DNA from: Enterobacter mori
GTDB lineage: Bacteria; Pseudomonadota; Gammaproteobacteria; Enterobacterales; Enterobacteriaceae
Length of the DNA: 64,000 bases
Assembly (NCBI RefSeq): GCF_025244905.1
Contig: NZ_CP104285.1
Location: forward strand, 1,178,001 to 1,242,000
Direction of reading: 5' to 3'
This document shows, one piece after another, positions 30,354 to 41,355 of the stretch; within the stretch, counting starts at the first letter, position 1, and the number at the start of each line of letters is the position of its first letter. The position numbers and the translations under genes are program-made. The notes under the pieces are model-generated. The model worked only from the letters and a program-made list of their open reading frames with translations, ran no database searches and had not been told where the DNA came from.

Positions 30354-30495
30354 AGAGCGTCATCCTGTTTTTGTTGAAGTTAATGCTTCTCATTTTCATG
30401 ATTGCCGGGAAGGGATGCAAGCGTTAGTCGCACAAGTTGTTTGCTCTGCGGTTGACAGCGGGGCGATGTGGGATTAGGTTAGCCGACGAAAATAT

Positions 30496-30514
30496 AAATG
30501 ATAATCATTATTGC
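30496..30514. promoter_or_regulatory. Fur box upstream of entC, in the fepB-entC gap
   Basis: AAATGATAATCATTATTGC matches the core TGATAATCATTA of the Fur consensus, 28 bp before the entC ATG. A weaker match, AATGCTTCTCATTTTCATGATT at 30382-30403, lies on the fepB side. Confidence 0.85.
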
Positions 30515-30541
30515 TTCTTTTATCATTTTAAGGAGGATGAT

Positions 30542-31717
30542 ATGGATACGTCCCTGGCTGAGGAAGTTCAGCACACCGCGACTACGCTGCAATCAGACAG
30601 CTTTTTCTTTATGTCGCCTTACCGCAGCTTTACCACGTCCGGCTGCTTTGCCCGTTTTTCTGAACCCGCCGTTGGCGGCGACGATCCGGCAGGCCGCTTC
30701 CAGCAGAAATTAGCCCAGGCTTTTCAAAACGCGAAGGCCAGCGGCATCGCCCATCCGGTCATGGTAGGGGCAATCCCGTTCGATACCCGCAAGCCGTCGT
30801 CGCTGTTTATTCCTGAACGCTGGCAGACGTTTTCTCGCCCGGCGCGCCAGCAGTCTTCACGCTATTTCTCCGCTGCGCAGTCACTGAATATCGAAAAACG
30901 TACCGAGATCCCCCCGCAGCCTGTGTTTGAAGAGATGGTCGCCCGCGCCGCGGCGCTGACCGCCACGCCGCAGGTGAACAAGGTCGTGCTCTCGCGCCTG
31001 ATTGATATCGCGACCGATAACAACATTGATAGCGGTGCGCTGATGGAGCGTCTTATCGCCCAGAACCCGGCGAGCTTTAACTTCCACGTGCCGCTGGAAG
31101 ACGGCGGCGTGCTGCTGGGGGCAAGCCCCGAACTGCTGCTGCGTAAAGAGGGCGCACACTTTAGCTCGCTGCCGCTGGCAGGCTCGGCGCGTCGTCAGCC
31201 AGACGACGTATTAGATCGCGAAGCGGGCAATAAGCTGCTGGCCTCCGAAAAAGACCGCCACGAGCACGATCTGGTGACCCAGGCGATGAAGGCCATTCTG
31301 GCACCGCGCAGCCATCATCTCAGCATGCCGGATTCTCCTCAGCTGATTACCACGCCGACGCTGTGGCATCTGGCAACGCCGGTAGAAGGCGAGGCGCGTG
31401 AAAATGAAAATGCCCTGACGCTGGCCTGTCTGCTGCACCCGACGCCTGCACTGAGCGGTTTCCCGCACCAGGCGGCGAAAGAACTGATCGCCGAGCTGGA
31501 GCCGTTCGACCGCGAGCTGTTCGGCGGCATCGTCGGCTGGTGCGACAGCGAAGGCAACGGCGAGTGGGTAGTAACCATCCGCTGCGCGCGTCTTCGCGAA
31601 AATAGCGTTCGCCTGTTTGCCGGTGCGGGCATTGTTCCCGCCTCCTCGCCGGTGGGCGAGTGGCGCGAAACCGGCGTGAAGCTCTCCACCATGCTCAACG
31701 TGTTTGGTTTGCACTAA
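30542..31717 (+). CDS. entC: Isochorismate synthase EntC
   Basis: The 391-residue protein, the same length as in E. coli, converts chorismate to isochorismate, the first step to dihydroxybenzoate. The chorismate-binding fold is shown by FNFHVPLEDGGVLLGASPELL, PLAGSARR and the C-terminal ELFGGIVGW. The ATG at 30542 follows a strong AGGAGG. It is first in the entCEBAH operon. Confidence 0.95.
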   Translation: MDTSLAEEVQHTATTLQSDSFFFMSPYRSFTTSGCFARFSEPAVGGDDPAGRFQQKLAQAFQNAKASGIAHPVMVGAIPFDTRKPSSLFIPERWQTFSRPARQQSSRYFSAAQSLNIEKRTEIPPQPVFEEMVARAAALTATPQVNKVVLSRLIDIATDNNIDSGALMERLIAQNPASFNFHVPLEDGGVLLGASPELLLRKEGAHFSSLPLAGSARRQPDDVLDREAGNKLLASEKDRHEHDLVTQAMKAILAPRSHHLSMPDSPQLITTPTLWHLATPVEGEARENENALTLACLLHPTPALSGFPHQAAKELIAELEPFDRELFGGIVGWCDSEGNGEWVVTIRCARLRENSVRLFAGAGIVPASSPVGEWRETGVKLSTMLNVFGLH

Positions 31718-31726
31718 GGAATATAC

Positions 31727-33337
31727 ATGACCATCCCTTTTACCCGCTGGCCTGAGGAATTTGCCCGCCGCTACCGCGAAAAAGGCTACTGGCAGGATCT
31801 GCCGCTGACCCACATCCTGACGGACCATGCGGACAGCGATGCCGTGGCGATTATTGACGGCGATCGTCGCATCACCTACCGCGCGTTTAATCAGGCGGTG
31901 AACAACCTGGCGTCCGCCCTTCAGGCACAGGGGCTGCATCGCGGCGAGACGGCGCTGGTGCAGCTTGGCAACGTGGCCGAGTTCTACATCACCTTCTTCG
32001 CGCTGCTGCAAATCGGCGTCGCGCCGGTCAACGCGCTCTTTAGCCATCAGCGAAGCGAGCTGAACGCCTACGCGGAGCAGATCAAACCCACCGTACTGAT
32101 TGCCGATCGCGACCACGCGCTGTTTGCTGGCGATGATTTTCTGAATGCCTTTGTGGATGCACACCGCTCGGTTCGCGTCGTGCTGCTGCGCGGCGATCGG
32201 GGTGAACACGCGCTGGAAGCGGCGATGGCCCGCCCGGCGGACAATTTCATCCCGAACCCGACGCCCGCCGACGAAGTGGCGTTCTTCCAGCTCTCCGGCG
32301 GCAGCACCGGCACGCCGAAGCTGATCCCGCGCACGCACAACGACTACGACTACAGCATCCGCCGCAGCAACGAGATTTGCGGCATTACCGCCGAAACGCG
32401 TTACCTGAATGCCTTGCCTGCAGCGCATAACTACGCCATGAGCTCCCCGGGATCGCTTGGTATCTTCACCGCGGGCGGCTGCGTGGTGCTGGCGAACGAC
32501 CCGAGCGCCACGCTCTGCTTCCCGCTGATTGAGCAGCATCAGATTAACGTCACCTCACTGGTGCCGCCCGCGGTCAGCCTGTGGTTGCAGGCGATTGCCG
32601 ACGGCGCGGGGAACGCCCAGCTGAAATCCCTCGAACTGCTCCAGGTGGGGGGCGCGCGCCTGTCCGCCACGCTTGCGGCGCGGATTCCGGCAGAAATTGG
32701 CTGCCAGCTTCAGCAGGTGTTCGGCATGGCGGAAGGGCTGGTGAACTACACCGCCCTCGACGACGCGCCGGAGCGCATCATCAATACCCAGGGCCGCCCG
32801 ATGTGCCCGGATGATGAAGTGTGGGTGGCGGACGAGGACGGCAACCCGCTGCCGCGCGGGGAAGTCGGGCGTCTGATGACGCGCGGGCCGTACACCTTCC
32901 GCGGCTACTTCAACAGCCCGGAACACAACGCCAGCGCCTTTGATACCGACGGCTTTTACTGCTCGGGCGATCTGATCGCCATCGACGAGCAGGGCTACAT
33001 CACCGTGCAGGGGCGCGAGAAGGATCAGATCAACCGCGGTGGGGAGAAGATCGCCGCCGAAGAGATCGAAAACCTGCTGCTGCGCCACGAAGCGGTGATC
33101 CACGCCGCGCTGGTGAGCATGGAGGACAGCCTGCTGGGCGAAAAAAGCTGCGCGTACCTGGTGGTGAAACAGCCCCTGCGCGCGGTGGAGATGCGCCGCT
33201 TCCTGCGCGAGCAGGGCGTTGCCGAATTCAAGCTGCCGGACCGCGTGGAGAGCGTGGATGCGCTCCCGCTCACGCCGGTCGGCAAAGTCGATAAGAAACA
33301 GTTGCGCCTGTGGCTTGCTGAACGCGCCCGGGGCTGA
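31727..33337 (+). CDS. entE: 2,3-dihydroxybenzoate-AMP ligase EntE
   Basis: The 536-residue adenylating enzyme activates 2,3-dihydroxybenzoate and loads it on EntB. It has the AMP-binding loop [10 protein letters not shown], the core YCSGD and the hinge/C-terminal [14 protein letters not shown], ending with the catalytic lysine in TPVGKVDKK. It lies 9 bp after entC. Confidence 0.95.
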   Translation: MTIPFTRWPEEFARRYREKGYWQDLPLTHILTDHADSDAVAIIDGDRRITYRAFNQAVNNLASALQAQGLHRGETALVQLGNVAEFYITFFALLQIGVAPVNALFSHQRSELNAYAEQIKPTVLIADRDHALFAGDDFLNAFVDAHRSVRVVLLRGDRGEHALEAAMARPADNFIPNPTPADEVAFFQLSGGSTGTPKLIPRTHNDYDYSIRRSNEICGITAETRYLNALPAAHNYAMSSPGSLGIFTAGGCVVLANDPSATLCFPLIEQHQINVTSLVPPAVSLWLQAIADGAGNAQLKSLELLQVGGARLSATLAARIPAEIGCQLQQVFGMAEGLVNYTALDDAPERIINTQGRPMCPDDEVWVADEDGNPLPRGEVGRLMTRGPYTFRGYFNSPEHNASAFDTDGFYCSGDLIAIDEQGYITVQGREKDQINRGGEKIAAEEIENLLLRHEAVIHAALVSMEDSLLGEKSCAYLVVKQPLRAVEMRRFLREQGVAEFKLPDRVESVDALPLTPVGKVDKKQLRLWLAERARG

Positions 33338-33347
33338 GGAACAGAGT

Positions 33348-34201
33348 ATGGCCATTCCAAAATTAACCGCATACGCGCTGCCAACCGCAGCAGAGCTGCC
33401 GACCAGTAAAGTGAACTGGGCGTTTGAACCTGAGCGCGCGGCGCTGCTGATCCACGATATGCAGGAGTACTTCCTGAATTTCTGGGGCGAAAATAGCGCG
33501 ATGATGCAGCAGGTAGTGGCGAACATCGCTAAACTGCGCGCGTACTGCAAAGAGCACAATATTCCGGTGTACTACACCGCCCAGCCGAAAGAGCAGAGCG
33601 ACGAAGACCGCGCCCTGCTGAACGACATGTGGGGGCCGGGCCTGACCCGCTCGCCGGAGCAGCAGCGCATTGTCCGTGAACTGACCCCGGACGAAGCGGA
33701 CACGGTGCTGGTGAAGTGGCGCTACAGCGCGTTTCACCGCTCGCCGCTGGAGCAGATGCTGAAAGAGACGGGCCGAAACCAGCTGCTGATTACCGGCGTG
33801 TACGCCCACATCGGCTGCATGACCACCGCCACCGACGCCTTCATGCGCGACATCAAGCCGTTCTTTATTGCCGACGCGCTGGCGGATTTCACCCGCGACG
33901 AGCACCTGATGTCGCTGAACTACGTGGCCGGACGCTCGGGCCGCGTGGTGATGACCGACGAGCTGCTGCCGTCCGTTCCGGCAACGAAAGCCGCGCTGCG
34001 TGAGCTTGTTCTGCCGCTGCTGGACGAGTCCGACGAGCCGATGGATGACGAAAACCTGATCGACTACGGTCTGGACTCGGTGCGCATGATGGCGCTGGCC
34101 GCCCGCTGGCGCAAAGTGCACGGCGATATCGACTTCGTGATGCTGGCAAAAAATCCAACAATCGACGCCTGGTGGGCGCTGCTCTCCCGCGAGGTGAAGT
34201 A

Positions 34202-34202
<1 letters not shown>
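33348..34202 (+). CDS. entB: Isochorismatase / aryl carrier protein EntB
   Basis: This 284-residue bifunctional protein has an N-terminal isochorismatase (residues 1-200; [26 protein letters not shown]) that makes 2,3-dihydro-2,3-dihydroxybenzoate, and a C-terminal aryl carrier domain ([13 protein letters not shown]) with phosphopantetheine Ser244. The start is ATG 33348 ([12 protein letters not shown]), 10 bp after entE; an upstream in-frame extension inside entE is not used. Confidence 0.95.
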
Positions 34203-35367
<1,165 letters not shown>

Positions 35368-35380
35368 ACGGTGCAGAATT

Positions 35381-35451
35381 GCCGGGTGGTGGCTTCGCCT
35401 TACCCGGCCTACACCTCACACGTAGGCCCGGTAAGCGAAGCGCCACCGGGC
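35381..35451. repeat. REP pair (BIME) between entH and the M20 peptidase gene
   Basis: GCCGGGTGGTGGCTTCGCC, TTACCCGGCCTACA and the inverted GTAGGCCCGGTAAGCG, CGCCACCGGGC. It has an intact TACCCGGCCTACA site. Confidence 0.88.
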
Positions 35452-35456
35452 AATGT

Positions 35457-36575
35457 TTACAACATCGAAACCACCCGCTTCAACAGCCGAATCCTCGGTT
35501 CAATGGATGCTTTATCCAGCCATTCCGCGGGGCTGTGGAACCCGGCGCCAATCGGCCCCAGGCCGTCGAGCGTCGGGATACCCAGCGCGGCGGTGTGGTT
35601 GGCATCGCTGCCTCCGCCGACCGCCTGCCAGGTAATGTCGATACCCTCCGCTTTTCCTGCGGCTTCAACCTGCTGCATCAGGGCCTGCGTCGCAACGCTG
35701 GCTGCCATCGCCGGTTTGTGATTCACCCGCGTCAGGGTCGTGGTCACGCCGTCTGAAAAGCCTTTTTCGCATAATGCCTCGAGCGCCTGATTCACCCGGT
35801 CGTACTCGTCGTTTTCCCAAAAGCGCACGTCGAGTTCGGCTACGGCGTTATCCGCCACCACGTTGGCCGCGCTGCCGCCGTGAATCACCCCGACGTTGAG
35901 CGTGGTGCCGCGATCCCAGTCGGTTAGCGCATTAATGGCGATGACGCTGTTCGCCAGGGCGGTAATTGCCGAGCGGCCTTTCTCCGGATCGTTGCCCGCG
36001 TGTGCCGCTACGCCGCTGAAGGTCAGGTGATAGCCCGCCATCCCTTTACGCGCTTTCACCAGCGAACCGTCCGCGCGGGCGGCTTCGCACACCAGCACGC
36101 AACGGGAACGCTTAGCCAGCTCGCCAATCCATTCGTGGGAATACACCGAGCCGGTCTCTTCGTCCGGGTTCATCGCCACAGCAATCGCGAGACGATCTTT
36201 GTCCGCGGCGTCGAGCCCGCGCATCGCCCACAAAATATTCAGAAGTCCGCTCTTCATATCCGAGACGCCGGGGCCGTACAGACGGGTACCGTCCTCGCTC
36301 ATCGGGCGCTCGGCGACGGTGCCCGGGGCAAACACGGTATCCAGGTGCCCGACCAGCAGCACGTCAAACTGCTCCGCCTGCGGCTTGTTGCTGACGAACA
36401 CACCGGGGCCTACTTTATCACCCAGATTAACCTGCTCGGTGTGCCAGCCTTCGCGCTGCCAGAGCTGCTGCATGATGCCTGCCACGGCGGCAACGCCCGC
36501 AATGGTCTGGGTGCCGCAGTCCACGTTCACCAGGGTTTTCAGCTCTTCAATATAGTGGTCAAGATTCATGTTCAC
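35457..36575 (-). CDS. M20-family zinc metallopeptidase, carboxypeptidase G2-like
   Basis: The 372-residue peptidase has the di-zinc ligands of the family in order: GHLDTVF, YGPGVSDMKSG, PDEETGS with the catalytic Glu, CEAAR and the late AGFHSP. A dimerisation domain lies at about 180-290. No signal peptide is visible, so it is probably cytoplasmic and acts on small peptides or N-acyl/glutamyl amino acids. It lies 7 bp downstream of the yjiG-like gene, in the place iadA (isoaspartyl dipeptidase) takes in the E. coli yjiHG-iadA cluster. Confidence 0.88.
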   Translation of the reverse strand: MNMNLDHYIEELKTLVNVDCGTQTIAGVAAVAGIMQQLWQREGWHTEQVNLGDKVGPGVFVSNKPQAEQFDVLLVGHLDTVFAPGTVAERPMSEDGTRLYGPGVSDMKSGLLNILWAMRGLDAADKDRLAIAVAMNPDEETGSVYSHEWIGELAKRSRCVLVCEAARADGSLVKARKGMAGYHLTFSGVAAHAGNDPEKGRSAITALANSVIAINALTDWDRGTTLNVGVIHGGSAANVVADNAVAELDVRFWENDEYDRVNQALEALCEKGFSDGVTTTLTRVNHKPAMAASVATQALMQQVEAAGKAEGIDITWQAVGGGSDANHTAALGIPTLDGLGPIGAGFHSPAEWLDKASIEPRIRLLKRVVSML

Positions 36576-36582
36576 GTCCTGT

Positions 36583-37047
36583 TCAGAGAATAATGCGCAT
36601 CAGCAGCATGGCTAAAAACGCGTTGACTACCGAGATGGCGATCATCAGCGGGATACGTTTGGCGCGGGTGCCGATCACGCCCAGAATGCGGCCCAGATAC
36701 TGCACCTGCGAGCCCATCAGGTAGATAGCGGGCGCCAGGATCGCCAGGTGCTCGCCGGTGATAATGCCTTTATCAAACAGGCCGATGGCGACGCCGATCC
36801 CGCCGCCCATCGACATCCAGCCGCCAATCAGCACCGCGGCGGCTTCACCCGGCAGGCCGAACAGGCCCATCAATGGGGCGAAAATCATACCCAGCCCTTT
36901 CAGGGCGCCGGTAATTTCCAGCGCCTTGATGATGATAAATGCCATTACCACGTTGGGCAGGGTGCTGCTGGTAGCGATGCTCCAGCCTTTGCGCGCGCCC
37001 TCGACGAAGACATCGGTAATCACGGGGTTAGACTGTGGGGCACTCAT
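36583..37047 (-). CDS. yjiG: Inner-membrane protein YjiG (SpmB-like)
   Basis: The 154-residue protein has four hydrophobic segments with the nucleoside-recognition/gate pattern LPNVVMAFIIIKALEITG. It is like E. coli YjiG. It overlaps yjiH by 4 bp and probably works with it as one membrane unit, perhaps a transporter for the substrate or product of the peptidase. That role is inferred from context. Confidence 0.85.
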   Translation of the reverse strand: MSAPQSNPVITDVFVEGARKGWSIATSSTLPNVVMAFIIIKALEITGALKGLGMIFAPLMGLFGLPGEAAAVLIGGWMSMGGGIGVAIGLFDKGIITGEHLAILAPAIYLMGSQVQYLGRILGVIGTRAKRIPLMIAISVVNAFLAMLLMRIIL

Positions 37048-37739
37048 GCGGCGTCTCCTTTACGGGTGAAGGACAGAATCAATCGCAGCAGATTTGCGCC
37101 CACGATTTTCATGATGAACATGACGGCGATACAGGCTCCGATGGACGTAGGTACCGCCGCCGTGCCGTCAACGGCGACCAGCGTGAAGAGGATCGCCCCG
37201 GAAGAGAAAAAGTTGGTGATCATCGCCCCAGCGGAGAACTGGAACATGGCAAAAACGTCTTTCTCTTTTTCGCTGATTTGCCCTTCATCAGACAGGTTGC
37301 GGGTCAGCGACGCGCCCACGTCGGTGCTTTGCAGGCTGCCAATCAGCGCCAGCCCGGTGGTGCCGGGAATGCCCAGCAGCGGGCGAAGCAGAGGGGTTAA
37401 GAGTTTGCGGGCGGCACGCAGCGCGCCATAGTGCTCCAGCACGTTGATCATCCCCAGCGCGAACATCACCGCGGGAATTAAACCGAGCGCGAAGAGAAAC
37501 CCGTCCATCGCGCCGCTGCCGCCGGTGCCGCGAAAGGCGCTGCTGGCCGTGGTTAACGTACCGTCATCCAGACTGGCTTTGCTGACGACTTTGCCAAATG
37601 CGCCGTTTAGGGTGGTGAAATCAAAGACGCCGTACCACTCTTTTCCGCCTAACAGGCCGGAGAAGAAAACGGCTGCAAACGCCAGGGCGAAGTACGCGCC
37701 CGGCCCGACCTTATAATCCTGAGGTACAGAACTGTTCAT
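37044..37739 (-). CDS. yjiH: Inner-membrane protein YjiH (gate-domain)
   Basis: The 231-residue protein has about five hydrophobic segments and IPGTTGLALIGSLQSTDVGAS, typical of the nucleoside-recognition family, and matches E. coli YjiH. It is first in the three-gene operon yjiH-yjiG-peptidase and divergent from cstA over 268 bp. Confidence 0.85.
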   Translation of the reverse strand: MNSSVPQDYKVGPGAYFALAFAAVFFSGLLGGKEWYGVFDFTTLNGAFGKVVSKASLDDGTLTTASSAFRGTGGSGAMDGFLFALGLIPAVMFALGMINVLEHYGALRAARKLLTPLLRPLLGIPGTTGLALIGSLQSTDVGASLTRNLSDEGQISEKEKDVFAMFQFSAGAMITNFFSSGAILFTLVAVDGTAAVPTSIGACIAVMFIMKIVGANLLRLILSFTRKGDAA

Positions 37740-38007
37740 ATCCTTTTCCTTGTATGTACGCGATTGCGCAGGAACATTCTGGCGAGGTTATGACCAAAAA
37801 AAATGATACAAATCATTCCGTAAGGCGGTGCATGGATGAAAAAGGCAAAAGTGTGACCGAGGACGTCACGAAAGTGATCGGCTTAACAATGTGGTGTAAA
37901 TGTCTGGTTTGACCACGCATTATTGCGTTTCAAAGTTGTTAAATTTTTCCGGTTGTTCTAGAAACAAAATGTAACATCTCACTGTTTCACAACAACGGAT
38001 AACCACT
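37740..38007. promoter_or_regulatory. Divergent promoter region yjiH-cstA
   Basis: The 268-bp AT-rich gap must hold both promoters. ACGGATAACC directly before the cstA ATG contains the GGA of the ribosome site in a form that CsrA could bind; CsrA control of cstA is known in E. coli. No convincing CRP site was found. Confidence 0.4.
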
Positions 38008-40113
38008 ATGAACAACTCAGGGAAATACCTTACATGGGCAGGGCTCTCCGTTGTGGGAGCCTTTGCCCTGGGCTATATCGCCCTCAACCGGGGGGAGCAG
38101 ATCAATGCGCTCTGGATCGTTGTCGCCTCCGTCTGCATTTATCTGATCGCGTACCGTTTTTATGGCCGCTATATCGCGAAGAACGTTTTAGGCGTTGATG
38201 CAACGCGCATGACGCCTGCCGTGCGCCACAACGACGGGCTGGACTACGTGCCGACCGATAAAAAAGTGCTGTTCGGTCACCACTTTGCGGCGATTGCCGG
38301 AGCGGGCCCGCTGGTGGGGCCGGTGCTGGCGGCGCAGATGGGCTACCTGCCAGGGATGATCTGGATCCTCGCGGGCGTAGTGCTGGCGGGCGCGGTGCAG
38401 GACTTTATGGTGCTGTTCGTCTCCACCCGTCGCGACGGTCGTTCGCTGGGTGAGCTGGTGAAAGAGGAGATGGGGGCAACCGCCGGGGTGATCGCACTGG
38501 TGGCGACCTTTATGATCATGGTGATCATCCTCGCGGTGCTGGCGATGATCGTGGTGAAAGCGCTGACCCACAGCCCGTGGGGAACCTATACCGTTGCCTT
38601 CACCATTCCGCTGGCGCTGTTTATGGGGATCTACATTCGCTATCTGCGCCCGGGGCGCATTGGTGAAGTGTCGGTGATTGGTCTGGTGTTCCTGGTGTTC
38701 GCCATTATCTCCGGCGGCTGGGTGGCGGAAAGCCCAACCTGGGCACCGTTCTTCGACTTCACCGGCGTACAGCTGACCTGGATGCTGGTGGGATACGGCT
38801 TTGTAGCGGCGGTGCTGCCGGTATGGCTGCTGCTCGCTCCGCGTGATTACCTTTCCACCTTCCTGAAAATCGGCACCATCGTCGGGCTGGCAATCGGCAT
38901 TCTGATTATGCGCCCGACCCTGACCATGCCCGCGCTGACCAAATTCATCGACGGCACCGGCCCGGTCTGGACCGGTAACCTGTTCCCGTTCCTGTTTATC
39001 ACCATCGCCTGCGGTGCGGTGTCCGGCTTCCACGCGCTGATAGCCTCCGGGACGACGCCGAAGATGCTGGCGAATGAAAATCAGGCCTGCCTGATTGGCT
39101 ACGGCGGCATGCTGATGGAGTCCTTCGTCGCTATCATGGCGCTGGTCTCGGCCTGCATTATCGACCCGGGCGTGTATTTCGCGATGAACAGCCCGATGGC
39201 GGTCCTGGCACCTGCCGGCACCGTTGACGTGGTCGCCTCTGCCGCGCAGGTGGTCAGCGGCTGGGGCTTTGCCATTACCCCTGAAACGCTAACGCACATT
39301 GCTAATGAGGTAGGCGAGCAGTCGATTATTTCCCGTGCGGGCGGCGCGCCGACGCTGGCGGTCGGCATGGCGTATATTCTCCACGGTGCGCTGGGCGGGC
39401 TGATGGATGTCTCGTTCTGGTATCACTTCGCCATCCTGTTTGAAGCGCTGTTTATCCTGACGGCGGTAGATGCCGGTACGCGTGCGGCGCGCTTTATGCT
39501 CCAGGACCTGCTGGGCGTGATCTCCCCGAACCTGAAGCGTACCGACTCACTCCCGGCTAACCTGCTGGCGACGGCGCTGTGCGTGCTGGCGTGGGGCTAC
39601 TTCCTGCACCAGGGCGTGGTCGACCCGCTGGGTGGGATTAACACCCTGTGGCCGCTGTTTGGGATCGCCAACCAGATGCTGGCGGGCATGGCGCTGATGC
39701 TCTGCGCGGTGGTGCTGTTCAAGATGAAGCGCCAGCGTTACGCGTGGGTGGCGTTAGTGCCAACCGCATGGCTGCTGATTTGTACCCTGACGGCAGGCTG
39801 GCAGAAAGCCTTCAGCCCGGACAACAAGGTGGGCTTCCTGGCAATCGCCAACAAGTTCCAGGCGATGATCGACAGCGGTAAGATCCCGGCGCAGTACACC
39901 GAGTCGCAGCTGTCGCAACTGGTGTTTAACAACCGTCTGGACGCTGGGCTGACTATCTTCTTTATGGTGGTGGTCGTGGTGCTGGCGTTGTATTCTCTCA
40001 AGACCGCGCTGGCGGCGTTGAAAGTCGATAAGCCAACGGCGAAAGAGACACCTTACGAGCCGATGCCTGAAAACCTGGACGAGATTGTCACCCAGGCCAA
40101 AGGGGCGCATTAA
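38008..40113 (+). CDS. cstA: Carbon-starvation peptide/pyruvate transporter CstA
   Basis: The 701-residue protein, the same length as in E. coli, has about 16-18 membrane segments and the CstA signatures HHFAAIAGAGPLVGPVLAAQ and SGFHALIASGTTPKMLANE. The family imports peptides and pyruvate at carbon starvation. It is followed by a palindromic repeat and ybdD, its usual partner. Confidence 0.95.
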   Translation: MNNSGKYLTWAGLSVVGAFALGYIALNRGEQINALWIVVASVCIYLIAYRFYGRYIAKNVLGVDATRMTPAVRHNDGLDYVPTDKKVLFGHHFAAIAGAGPLVGPVLAAQMGYLPGMIWILAGVVLAGAVQDFMVLFVSTRRDGRSLGELVKEEMGATAGVIALVATFMIMVIILAVLAMIVVKALTHSPWGTYTVAFTIPLALFMGIYIRYLRPGRIGEVSVIGLVFLVFAIISGGWVAESPTWAPFFDFTGVQLTWMLVGYGFVAAVLPVWLLLAPRDYLSTFLKIGTIVGLAIGILIMRPTLTMPALTKFIDGTGPVWTGNLFPFLFITIACGAVSGFHALIASGTTPKMLANENQACLIGYGGMLMESFVAIMALVSACIIDPGVYFAMNSPMAVLAPAGTVDVVASAAQVVSGWGFAITPETLTHIANEVGEQSIISRAGGAPTLAVGMAYILHGALGGLMDVSFWYHFAILFEALFILTAVDAGTRAARFMLQDLLGVISPNLKRTDSLPANLLATALCVLAWGYFLHQGVVDPLGGINTLWPLFGIANQMLAGMALMLCAVVLFKMKRQRYAWVALVPTAWLLICTLTAGWQKAFSPDNKVGFLAIANKFQAMIDSGKIPAQYTESQLSQLVFNNRLDAGLTIFFMVVVVVLALYSLKTALAALKVDKPTAKETPYEPMPENLDEIVTQAKGAH

Positions 40114-40120
40114 CCAAAAA

Positions 40121-40204
40121 CCCCTCACCCCAGCCCTCTCCCCGAAGGGGAGAGGGTGTTGTAAGTTCCCTCTCCCCTTTGGGGAGAGGGGTAGGGTGAG
40201 GGGG
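40121..40204. repeat. Palindromic CCCTCACCC repeat, copy D
   Basis: CCCCTCACCCCAGCCCTCTCCCC... and ...GGGGAGAGGGGTAGGGTGAGGGG mirror each other. Unlike the other copies it lies inside an operon, between cstA and ybdD, so the structure would be in the shared mRNA and could set the ratio of the two products. Confidence 0.85.
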
Positions 40205-40224
40205 AAACAAACGAGAAATGACCT

Positions 40225-40422
40225 ATGTTCGACACCCTCTCCAAAGCAGGTAAGTACCTGGGCCAGGCCGCCAAAATGATGATTGGCGTGCCGGACTACG
40301 ACAACTACGTCGAGCATATGCGCGTCAACCATCCGGACCAGACGCCCATGACCTACGAAGAATTTTTCCGCGACCGCCAGGACGCCCGCTACGGTGGCAA
40401 GGGTGGGGCGAAGTGCTGTTAA
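40225..40422 (+). CDS. ybdD: CstA-associated small protein YbdD
   Basis: The 65-residue cytoplasmic protein of the YbdD/YjiX family ([19 protein letters not shown]..., [18 protein letters not shown], ending KCC) usually follows cstA-type transporters and is thought to assist them. Its stop (TTAA context) coincides with the 3' end of a possible gene remnant on the other strand. Confidence 0.93.
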   Translation: MFDTLSKAGKYLGQAAKMMIGVPDYDNYVEHMRVNHPDQTPMTYEEFFRDRQDARYGGKGGAKCC

Positions 40423-40551
40423 CCCTCTTTCGGTAAATAGAGGCTGATCTGCTCCTGTTTACAGCCGTAAATTGCCGCCAGCTCCTGACGCGAACCGTCG
40501 AGAGCGCTCGGGAAGGCCTCTGTCGGACGACAGAGGCTTGCAGTAAATTTG
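40419..40551 (-). pseudogene. Possible 3' remnant of an unidentified gene
   Basis: The minus strand reads, without a stop, about 43 codons ending [28 protein letters not shown]. The segment has protein-like composition, with a helix-turn-helix flavour (SRQELAAIYGCKQEQ), and its stop interlocks with the ybdD stop as in a normal convergent gene pair. No start or 5' part is present, because the SDR stop codon and a hairpin lie directly upstream. It could be chance. I do not recognise the family. Confidence 0.3.
40520..40541 (-). terminator. Perfect hairpin downstream of the SDR gene
   Basis: GCCTCTGTCG-GA-CGACAGAGGC is a perfect 10-bp stem a few bases past the SDR stop. It lacks a strong T run, so it is a weak or Rho-assisted stop, or an mRNA-stabilising end. 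Confidence 0.5.
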
Positions 40552-40554
40552 CGA

Positions 40555-41298
40555 TCAGGCGTTCAAACCGCCGTCTACGTCCAGACCGGTACCGGAGATC
40601 TGCCCGGCTGCCGGGCTGGCAAGAAACGTGACCGCCGCCGCGACGTCTTCCGGCTGACCATAGTGACCGACCGCAATCATCTGGCGCTGGGCTTCGGCCT
40701 GTTCCCCGTCTTCCGGGTTCATATCGCTGTTGGTGGGCCCGGGATGTACCAGGTTAACGGTAATGCCGCGTGGCCCCAGATCGCGCGCCAGCCCGCGGGT
40801 CAGGGAGTTAAGGGCAGACTTGGTCATCGAGTAGACGGCTATGCCCGGCTGCGCCACGCGGTTCGCCAGACAGCTGCCGATGTTGATGATGCGCCCGCCG
40901 TCGGACATGTGCACCAGCGCTTCCTGGATGGCGATCACCACGCCGCGGATGTTGACGTTGATCAGGGCGTCAATATCCGCCAGCGTCATGGACTCCAGCG
41001 GGCCGCCGCGCGCGATCCCGGCGTTGTTGACCAGTATGTCCAGCCCGCCGAGGGAACGCGCCGCATGGGTGACGGCATCCTGAATCGCCTGCGCGCTGGC
41101 GCTGTCCGCCTGCACGGCTTCGCTGTGTCGTCCCAGCGCCTTAATCTCATCGGCGACCGCCTGGGCTTTATCGGCAGATTTTTCATACGTAATAATCACA
41201 TCCGCACCGGCGCGCGCCAGCGAGAGTGCAATTGCCCGACCCAACCCACGGCTGGCACCGGTTACCAGCGCCTTCTTACCTGTTAAATCGATCTGCAT
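40555..41298 (-). CDS. SDR-family NAD(P)-dependent oxidoreductase
   Basis: The 247-residue classical short-chain dehydrogenase has TGASRGLGRA (cofactor loop), LVNNAGIA, a Ser in INIGSCLANR and YSMTKSALNS (catalytic Tyr and Lys), then HPGPTNSDMNP, which resembles BdcA/YjgI-type proteins. Substrate unknown. It lies 57 bp downstream of ybdH on the same strand and is not at this place in E. coli. Confidence 0.85.
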   Translation of the reverse strand: MQIDLTGKKALVTGASRGLGRAIALSLARAGADVIITYEKSADKAQAVADEIKALGRHSEAVQADSASAQAIQDAVTHAARSLGGLDILVNNAGIARGGPLESMTLADIDALINVNIRGVVIAIQEALVHMSDGGRIINIGSCLANRVAQPGIAVYSMTKSALNSLTRGLARDLGPRGITVNLVHPGPTNSDMNPEDGEQAEAQRQMIAVGHYGQPEDVAAAVTFLASPAAGQISGTGLDVDGGLNA

Positions 41299-41355
41299 GA
41301 TGACCTCGTAGCAAGAGTATAAAGAATCATCATTAGGTATAGACGGTCGAGGCGA

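Noticed and set aside
37840..37880. CRP site upstream of cstA (AAGTGTGA...CGTCACGAAAG)
   Set aside because: The two half-sites are nine bases apart instead of six, so it does not fit the CRP consensus.
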